Assembly (NCBI GenBank): GCA_024803745.1
Contig: JANJXV010000013.1
Coordinates: 17,109,501 to 17,173,500 of the forward strand
From: Megascapheus bottae
Taxonomy: Eukaryota; Chordata; Mammalia; Rodentia; Geomyidae
Reading direction: 5' to 3'
Length of the DNA stretch: 64,000 bases
Part shown: piece after piece, positions 57,041 through 64,000 of the stretch
Numbering within the stretch: position 1 is the stretch's first letter
How the letters are laid out: every line of letters starts with the position of its first letter
Position numbers and translations under genes: made by a program
Notes under the pieces: model-generated
Seen by the model: only the letters and a program-made list of their open reading frames with translations
What the model was told of the DNA's origin: nothing
Databases searched by the model: none

Positions 57041-58740
57041 CATTATGGTTAATTTTTTTTTAAGTAGCAAAGCTGTTGAATGAAATATTTGAAGAAAGTA
57101 CTGGATGAAACTTTACAAGCTGGACAGCTGTTATTGTAGCATTATTTCCAAGGAAAAAGTTGATTTTTTTTTAGATATAATTAGTGGCACATAAAAGGAA
57201 ATGTGTAATAAGTATATGGTTTAAGAATAATAACAAAACGAACATTGATCAATTCAGAACTTAGCTGAATAGGGGGGAAAAAACACATTATCTGAGATGA
57301 ACCAAGGTGGATCAATGGCACCCACTAATCGCTAATATGTCTGAGGATAGATCTGGAACAGGTGTAGAGTAGTGGCTCTTCAAGTTGGGTAGGTAGTGGG
57401 ATGGCACGGAAAGTTCAGTAGTGGGCAGACAGAGCATGTACTTTTTAATAGAAAAAATTGGAAAGTATAACAGAGTAAATGACTGCTGGGTTGAATGTGG
57501 ACTGTGAGCAGCTGAAGAGGGCATACATGGACATACATGGAAGAGTGAGGACCTCGGAAAAATAGGCACTGCAAGGTACCTTTGTAAAAAGAATCTTAGG
57601 TTTGAAAAACAATGTAGATAGTGGAGTAGATATAGAGTTCCAGTGGATGAACATGACAGGAGTGCCACAGCAGAGATGGAGACAGAGAAGACACAGAAGA
57701 CATAGAAAACAATGAGTGCTGGTCCCAAAGTCAAGCATGAAACCTGAAGCCTGCATACTATATGAGCCCTGAGCATGCTTTCTCTTCTTCCTGGAATTCA
57801 CTCATGACTCCCTGGTGGGACTCCATCTTCTGAAAAGTTCTTGTCTGAATTTGTGTCTTTAGGAAGTCACAGCTCCCTCCCTACATTGTCCACCACAAGG
57901 GCCAAGTAGAAAGGAAAGCTATATAGGAGTTAGAGGTATGGAAAACTACAGATGGTTGGAAAGTGGTGAGAATCACATCGGGGAGTGGAAGTTGTTTCCC
58001 TTCGGGGCTTTCAAGTGGAGAAGTTCACTTCCCAAGCTCAAGGTGGAGGCAGAAGCTGTGGCAAGTGATTATGGGCAGGGTGAAGTCCAGAAGTTTTCCA
58101 TCACTGCACTAATCACTGCACTTCATTGGGCTTCTTAGTCCCACAACCAGACATCTAGAAGCAGCAGAGGCTAGGACCCAAAGCTCGTGGTTTGCCTTAT
58201 GCCTGGTCCATCGCTGACAAGTAGAACATCCAAGAATAATTACTGACAGCTCTGCCCACAAACCACACTGCCTGGTTGCTAGGCCAACAACACAAAGGAA
58301 TAAAGAGGAAGCCAAATATCACACAGATGCTGCTCTCACCAGGTGGTATTTATCTGAAGTGGCCACAAAAGAAAAACTACTTGGCATGGATGAAGATTTG
58401 GACTGCTCTTCATGCAGTTCCCATCCTTAGAGGACAAGAAACTTAGCCACTTACAAAAAAATGCAATATTATTTTTAACTTTTTAATTTTTTGGTTTGTT
58501 ACAGAGATTTCTAAATTAAAACAGCCAGCTTAAATATTTATGCATACATTTTAAATTTTGTTTTGTATAATTTTTTTCCTCTTCATTGCTTTTTATCTTG
58601 TGATTCTTCTCCATTTGATATCTAGACTTCCATTAACCAGTTCTGTAGCCCGGTTGGCAGGACCAGAGCCATTCTTCTTTTCTTTTTTAATCATCTTTGG
58701 CTCCTGTTCCTCTTCTTTCTCCCTCTCCCAGTTAAAAAAA
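57041..58740. other. Unassigned intron 3 block
   Basis: No repeat was recognised. The minus-strand frame 57312-57776 (154 codons) is the longest non-transposon frame in the window. It is Ser/Leu/Cys-rich, with no domain, no conserved motif and no nearby splice or promoter signal, so I treat it as chance. Confidence 0.5.
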
Positions 58741-58741
58741 A

Positions 58742-58775
58742 ATTATTATTATTACTACTACTACCACCACTACTA
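58742..58775. repeat. (ATT)/(ACT)/(ACC) trinucleotide tract
   Basis: ATT units grade into ACT and ACC units directly at the tail end of the following SINE. Confidence 0.9.
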
Positions 58776-58967
58776 TTGTCAGTCCTGGGTCTTGCAATCA
58801 GGGCCTGGGTGCTGTCCCTGAGCTCCTTTTGCTCAAGGCTAGCACTCTACCACTTGAGCCACAGCACCACTTCTGGCTTTTTCTGTATATGTGGTACTGA
58901 GGAATGGAACCCAGCGCTTCATGCATGCTAGGCAAGAACTCTACCACTAAGCCACATTCTCAAGACT
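58776..58967 (-). repeat. IDL-Geo SINE
   Basis: GCACTCTACCACTTGAGCCA, CAGCACCACTTCTGGCTTTT and TCATGCATGCTAGGCAAGAA are in reversed order. The Geo part carries the 'CTTTTGCTCAAGG' variant shared with the copy at 36.1 kb. Confidence 0.92.
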
Positions 58968-58997
58968 AAAATTATTTTCATCTCCATTTAGATCCAT

Positions 58998-59049
58998 TCT
59001 CTCTCTCTCTCTCTCTCTCTCTCGCTCTCGCTCTCGCTCTCGCTCTCTC
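58998..59049. repeat. (CT)n with (CTCTCG)n microsatellite
   Basis: About 12 CT units followed by four CTCTCG-type units; CpG-containing units are unusual in AT-rich intron. Confidence 0.96.
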
Positions 59050-59869
59050 ATCTCTTTCCACCTTTTCTTCTTGATTTTTTAGTTAAAATTGTTTGCTTGT
59101 TTTTTTCTCACTATATTATTATCTGTTATTCTTTCTTAGTCCCCTCTTCTATTCACTTTTTCCTTTCTCCTTTTTCCCCTCTTCTCTATTACTGTTCTGT
59201 AGTATTATGTTTTTGTTTCTTTCCACCCTTATTAATATTTTCTTAGTTCATGTGGCATTATTTTTGCCTACCCATTTCTCCCCGTAATGTTATTGGAGTT
59301 ACAGTGGTAATTTTTTTTCAATTTGTTATTATTGTAGTGTAATTATTTGTGTTCAGGTACATAACTTTTTTTGCTGCGCTATTTTAATACTTAATTGTGT
59401 GGCATGCCATAAGTTATCCATCTGCTCACCTGTCAGTGGATATTTAAGCTAAGTTTTCTTGTATTTCAGAAAAAGATGCCATTAAGCTTCCTTGTATATC
59501 TCTGGGAAAATAGGTCTGAGATTTTCTTCATGATCTACATCTAGGAATGGAGTAGCTAATGGAATGGAAAGAAAAATGTACTTCTAATGATCTAACCAAT
59601 TTGTAATCCCACAAGCCGGATTTGAGAACATGTCAGATTATGTTCTCCCCAGTACTTGGTATTAATTTCAATAGAGATTCTTTGCATTTTATACCTTGAC
59701 AATTATGATATTTTGTATTTTTGATATTATTCTAATCTAGGTGCTTTCTAGTATCAGAAATGATGTTTAGGTTATATAAAGGCTTTTAAATTTTTCCCCA
59801 TAATATAGTTAGTTTTTTAAAAAAATTGTTTATAACTTCATTCTTGTTTAAGTAATTGCAGAGGGTCTT

Positions 59870-60010
59870 CAATTCAAAGTGTCATTTTGTGAATACAATT
59901 CATCTTGAGCAATGTCATTCCATTCAGTATTCTCCCTATCCCTGCCAACCCACTCATCCCCTCAAGTCAATCTGTTCCATTTTCACATATGTACATTGAA
60001 CTAAAAATGC
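59870..60010 (-). repeat. Old L1 3' UTR remnant
   Basis: CAGTATTCTCCCTATCCCTG, then TCAATCTGTTCCATTTTCAC and ATATGTACATTG, matches the order of the block at 33.0-33.1 kb. Confidence 0.45.
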
Positions 60011-60059
60011 TTCAGTTGATTTACCTTGGAAAGCTAAAGAAGGAAGTCTAACAATGCAG

Positions 60060-60230
60060 ACAAAAATCCAATGTCTATCCTACAAAATTAAGAAAAGTGA
60101 GGGAAGGGGGAGATAGGGGAGGGATGGATGAGAATATTGAAAGGGGTTACATTCGTCAAGATATACTATACTCATAAACTGCTTTGTTAAATGGCAACTC
60201 CTTGGTACAACTACCTAAAAATAATGTAAA
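60060..60230 (+). repeat. Possible old L1 3'-end remnant
   Basis: A G-rich purine tract (GGGAAGGGGGAGATAGGGGA) is followed by GAATATTGAAAGGGGTTACA and an A-rich end, as in other L1 3' ends of the window. Confidence 0.4.
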
Positions 60231-60724
60231 AATCTTACGTATTTGACAGATTTGCTCATTTGTTTTCACATGAGCATAACCAAAGTACAGAACATTTTTG
60301 TCATGCCCAAATATGCTGCTAGGTAATATGCTTCCTATCACAGAGTTGTATAGTTTTTAGAGAGAAGTTGTAAGTTAATGAAGATGTGATAAGAGGGGCA
60401 GACTTTCTTTCCAAGATTATATATATTAAAGTTGGTTCCACATTATTTACACCACATTTTTTAACTGCTGTATGCACTTGAAAAAAAACCATGCATGTCT
60501 CATATTTTTGTTAATGTAACATTATCACTTGTTCATAAATATGTTTTGGACTTTCCTATTCTGGCAATGGATTTTTAGTTTCTTCATGGTATTTCTATCA
60601 CTTTTTGCTTCATACAGATTGAAAGTTAGGTTATTAGAGAATTTATATATATATGGCCATATGAGCCATCATTCAGCATCTCTCATTCCCAAAAGAATAC
60701 TGTTTGTTTTCAAGTGTACTTGCT

Positions 60725-60886
60725 CATTGCTGGTAATCTACCACTTGAGCACCAGTCCTGTCTTGCCTTTTTTCCTAGTTTACTTAAGATGGAGTCTCAT
60801 AGATTTTCTGGCTAGGCTGATGTTACACTATGATCCTCCAGGACTCAGCCTCCTTAGTAGCTAGGATTACAGATGTGAGCTACCAG
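60725..60886 (-). repeat. 7SL-like SINE with short Geo part
   Basis: TCTACCACTTGAGCACCAGT, AAGATGGAGTCTCATAGATT and AGTAGCTAGGATTACAGATG are in reversed order. Confidence 0.8.
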
Positions 60887-60907
60887 TTTCCTGATTGCTG
60901 GTCTTTT

Positions 60908-61143
60908 GGGGTTTTTGTCGGTCATGGGGCTTGAACAGTAGGCCTGAGTGTTGTCCCCAAGTTCTTCGGCTCAAGGCTACTACCCTACCCCTTGAGTGAC
61001 AGCCCCACTTCCGATTTTCTAGTGGTTAATTAGAGATAAGAGTCTCACAAACTTTAGTGCCCAGGATGGCTTTGAACAGCGTTGCTCAGATCTCAGCCTC
61101 CTGAGTAGCTAGGATTACAGGCATGAGCCACTGTGCCTGGCTG
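60908..61143 (-). repeat. 7SL-Geo SINE
   Basis: A complete reversed copy: CATGGGGCTTGAACAGTAGG, CCTTGAGTGACAGCCCCACT, GGTTAATTAGAGATAAGAGT and TAGGATTACAGGCATGAGCC. Confidence 0.92.
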
Positions 61144-61459
61144 GTTCCTAGTCATTTTTAAGGTGACACCCACCAACTGAGGAAAAGGGTCCAAAGATGG
61201 ATTCAGCCACGAGTCCTGAGCTGTGAGCAGCTAACACAGAGCAGCTAAGGAGTTGTGCAGCAGCCTGGTCATGGTGATCTCCACAGATCAGAACAGGGGG
61301 AAAGGGGTTATGAGGGCCCTGGGGAGATTCTGACTCACATGACCTCTGAAACATAGGGAAATGATAAATAAGGAGAGAAGGATTCTTCTCCCACTTCCAT
61401 CCCACACATTCCTTTCCTAGACAAAAGTTCTTGCTACCTTGAGTGGGTACCAAAGAGAT

Positions 61460-61504
61460 ACACATGCACGCGCACGCACACACACACACACACCACACAC
61501 ACAC
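61460..61504. repeat. (CA)n tract with CG units
   Basis: CACATGCACGCGCACGCACA runs into a CA run with one CC interruption. Confidence 0.93.
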
Positions 61505-62454
61505 AAAAGCAGGCTACTCCTGAAAGAGGTTGTGCATAGAAGTAGTCTCTACTTAAGATATCCTTCCAATTAAATTCTTCCATGCCCAAATACATGGAAA
61601 GAACTGGATATGGGGGAAAATCTAGCAACTTCTAAGGATCTGCAACAATGGAAAGAAAACTTAATAGAATTGTCAAGGACAGCAATTTCATCTGTTGAAG
61701 AAAGTTGAGACCAGTCAGGTAGGATGTCCCTCCTGGGACTACTTCCAATGATCTTCTACCTGAAGAGGCATTACTGTCCATAATAGCAAGCCAGCTTCCT
61801 GACAGAGAGCCTTGTCCCAAGGATTGGCATTTGCTTGCTTGGAAAATGAGTTCTGAGCCTTTTGAGGATCGAAGCAGTCTGTGGTATTTACAATACAGCC
61901 TTACTTTCCAGTAGCTAAGTGTAGTCTAATTCTGACAGATGGCTCTCCAGGGAAATTTTCCTTCAGATTGGATTATGCTTCCTTGCTGGAATGCTCTAAT
62001 TAAGGGGAGTCTAAATAAACATGGTGGGGGAGAGAAAAGAAGGGGAGTGGGCTGTTTCTTAGGAAGCTGCTTTGGAAAGTGGCCATGTTTGCAGTGTTAA
62101 TCTCCGTAGCCCTACAAGCTCAGGTCTATGGAAAATCTAGGCCACTGCTCTGCTTGAAGACTCTGTAGTGCTGTATCAGTGGTCAGTCAGGCTTCATTTC
62201 CTAAAAAGCCCTCCTCTCTAACTTCATCCCTATCTTGTTTCCTACTTGGCTGGCTGTCTTAAATTAAGACTTGAAGAATACATGGATCATTATCATAAGT
62301 GCAAATGACTTTAAAAAATCTCAGCTGATCAATCAATGCAATGAATGTTAAACACAGCTAACATTTCTCTTACTAGTACTTAAAAAATTAGTACTGAAAT
62401 ACGCTGTTATTATATTCCTTTGATTTTTCTTTTCTTGTTTTTCTTTTTTATGTT

Positions 62455-62755
62455 TTTACTAGGGATTGAATCCAAGGCCTTATGCATTGTAAGCATACAT
62501 TCTGCCATTGAGCGGTGTTCTTATGTCTCTTTTTATAATTTTTCCCCCTGCAATACTGGGGATTAAATTAAGGGCATATGGCTTGGTTGGCAAGCATTCT
62601 ACGATTGAGCCGTGCTCCCATTCCTTTTTCCTGGGATTTTTTTTAGGTAAAATCAGGTGCCTTTGCCCAGTCTATCTTTGGAATACAGTCTTCCTACCTC
62701 TGCCTCTTTGAGTAGCTGGAATTATAGGCGTACACTATCTTGTCCGGTCTTCTGT
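62455..62755 (-). repeat. ID plus ID plus B1-like composite SINE
   Basis: Two successive reversed ID bodies (GGGATTGAATCCAAGGCCTT at 62463 and CTGGGGATTAAATTAAGGGC at about 62556) are followed by a B1-like part (GAGTAGCTGGAATTATAGGC). This suggests an ID inserted beside an ID_B1 dimer. Confidence 0.65.
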
Positions 62756-62839
62756 GACATTTCCCGATGCTTACCAGGATGAGGTCTAAATCATTACAGG
62801 AAAGTACATCTGGTTATCAACTATATAAGAATAGATTTG

Positions 62840-63033
62840 CAGGGCCGGGAGTTTGGCCTAGTGGTAGAGTGCTTGCCTAGCATGCACGAAGACCCGGTTC
62901 AATTTCTCGGTACCACATATATAGCAAAAAGCCAGAAGTGGTGCTGTGGCTCAAGTGGTAGAGCCCTATCCTTGAGAAAATCCAGGGACAGTGCTCAAGC
63001 CCTGAGCTCATGCCCAAGACTGGCAAAAAAAAA
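62840..63033 (+). repeat. IDL-Geo SINE, young, with target duplication
   Basis: AAGAATAGATTTG flanks it at 62827-62839 and 63034-63046. The A-box region (TGGCCTAGTGGTAGAGTG) is intact. The B box reads CGGTTCAATTTC with one C deleted before it. It ends in an uninterrupted A-run and is one of the least diverged copies here. Confidence 0.96.
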
Positions 63034-63704
63034 AAGAATAGATTTGTTTGTCATCAGTGGTTTGAGACAATCTATTCTGGAAGTCAAGAAGTAAATTTTG
63101 GTCAAGAAGTAATTCTTGTTATTCAATAAATAACAAGAAATGTCTAGGCATCTAGAACATAAGGAAGGATCCCTGCTATCTCATAGCTTATGGTCTTGGA
63201 AGATGCAGATATGGGAAGGGACAGATAGTAAACAGTAAGTCACATGTGTGACTGCTGCTATAAAGGCAATGAGTTAATGCTCTAATGTGACTTGTTGCAT
63301 CCAAGTGGGAAACTTGGATGAATAACATTGAAGATGATATTAAAAAATGGCTTAGGAATTTTCCTGGAGAATAGCAACATCCTAAAGAAACTAGACAAAC
63401 AAAGACCTGGACACAGAAGTGACTTTGGCAGGTTCAGGAGCAGATAGTGTGGGGAAATTAAGAAGGCAAAAACAAAGGGAAAGAGAAACTAGTACTCAAT
63501 CAGGAGAAAGAATAAGTAGGATTTTGTATGCAGGAATTCATCTTTGTGTCTTTATAAGTAATTTTAAAGGGTTTGGAGCAGGAAGTGGTGAAATAAATAG
63601 ATTCATCTTAAAAAAAAACTCTGGCTAAAATATAAAATGGACAAAACAGGCCTGTGATCAAAACTGTAGAAAGATAATAGGCACACAGGACAGTGAAAAG
63701 AGAC

Positions 63705-63812
63705 ATGGAAACATGAGAAGGGGTATCAAGGTGTGAGAAGTAATGCACCTAGTACCTGGCGAATGTAACTGTAACCCTTCTATACATTACCCCAACAATA
63801 AAAAAAAGGAGA
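63705..63812 (+). mobile_element. Old L1 3'-end fragment
   Basis: GAGAAGGGGTATCAAGGTGT, GCACCTAGTACCTGGCGAAT and ACATTACCCCAACAATAAAA, then an A-run; related to the copy at 22.5 kb. Confidence 0.78.
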
Positions 63813-64000
63813 GACATGGATAAAAGAATATTCCAGAAAAAAATAGGTTTATTAAAGAATAATTGATATATAATAAACTGCAAGCTCAAAGGATACAGTT
63901 TGATAGTATCTGACGTATGTATACATTTGTGAAGCCATCCAACATAATCAAAATAATGAACATCTCCATTACCCCAAACTAGCCTGTGCCCCTTTGTAAT

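Larger units (their letters stand above)
46832..64000 (+). other. SYT9: SYT9 intron 3 (5' part)
   Basis: At least 17.2 kb follows exon 3 without reaching the next SYT9 exon; no C2B-like reading frame was seen. SINEs, L1 3' ends and microsatellites become dense from 49 kb onward. Stretches with nothing recognised include 46838-48650, 48696-49235, 51050-51530, 52280-53285, 54125-54825, 55050-56020, 57040-58740, 59050-59870, 60235-60720, 61505-62450 and 63050-63700. Confidence 0.8.

Noticed and set aside
57312..57776. Minus-strand open frame of 154 codons
   Set aside because: No recognisable domain, low-complexity Ser/Leu/Cys composition, overlapping frames of similar length on the same strand, and no promoter or splice context. 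Taken as chance.
46832..64000. Possible SYT9 exon 4 (start of C2B)
   Set aside because: No frame with the C2 motifs expected after exon 3 was seen in the remaining 17 kb.
1..64000. CRISPR arrays, operons, bacterial or phage islands, tRNA/rRNA/snRNA genes
   Set aside because: The window is vertebrate intron with interspersed repeats. Regularly spaced repeats are microsatellites or SINEs, and tRNA-like boxes occur only inside SINEs.

Overview
The window is intronic and exonic DNA of a mammal, almost certainly a geomyoid rodent (kangaroo rat, pocket mouse or pocket gopher). The clue is the abundant two-part SINE whose left half resembles a tRNA-Ala/ID element and whose right half is the 'Geo' module. 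As I recall the literature, this IDL-Geo SINE is restricted to Geomyoidea; that is established knowledge from memory, not a database hit.

Only one protein-coding gene is supported: synaptotagmin-9 (SYT9), on the + strand. Two internal coding exons are present. Exon 2 (37990-38338) encodes the membrane anchor and the linker. Exon 3 (46285-46831) encodes the rest of the linker and the complete Ca2+-binding C2A domain. Both have good splice sites, matching intron phases (phase 2 on both sides of intron 2) and no disabling change. Exon 1 (N-terminus) and the exons for C2B lie outside the window. The window therefore holds at least 38.0 kb of intron 1, all of intron 2 (7,946 bp) and at least 17.2 kb of intron 3.

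The rest is a dense, nested repeat landscape. From 6.2 to 14.4 kb lie two minus-strand LINE-1 elements. One is young, 5'-truncated and carries a frameshift in the catalytic motif. The other is older and nearly full length, lacks the reverse-transcriptase core, and is itself interrupted by a third L1 that carries a 3' transduction. A solo LTR (14872-15338) with perfect 6-bp target duplications follows. At 27.6-29.4 kb two adjacent L1 copies are each internally inverted (twin priming), in opposite net orientation. SINEs occur throughout in three architectures: IDL-Geo, a 7SL/B1-like head joined to the same Geo tail, and older ID plus B1-like dimers. Several are nested with readable target-site duplications. 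Microsatellites (TG, TA, CT/CTCTCG) often abut the SINEs.

I found no RNA gene other than SINEs, no CRISPR array, no operon-like structure, and no convincing second gene on either strand. Most open reading frames are chance or transposon-derived. I see no undescribed biological system. The points most worth a second look are the retrotransposition records (3' transduction, twin priming, SINE nesting) and the modular Geo SINE tail.
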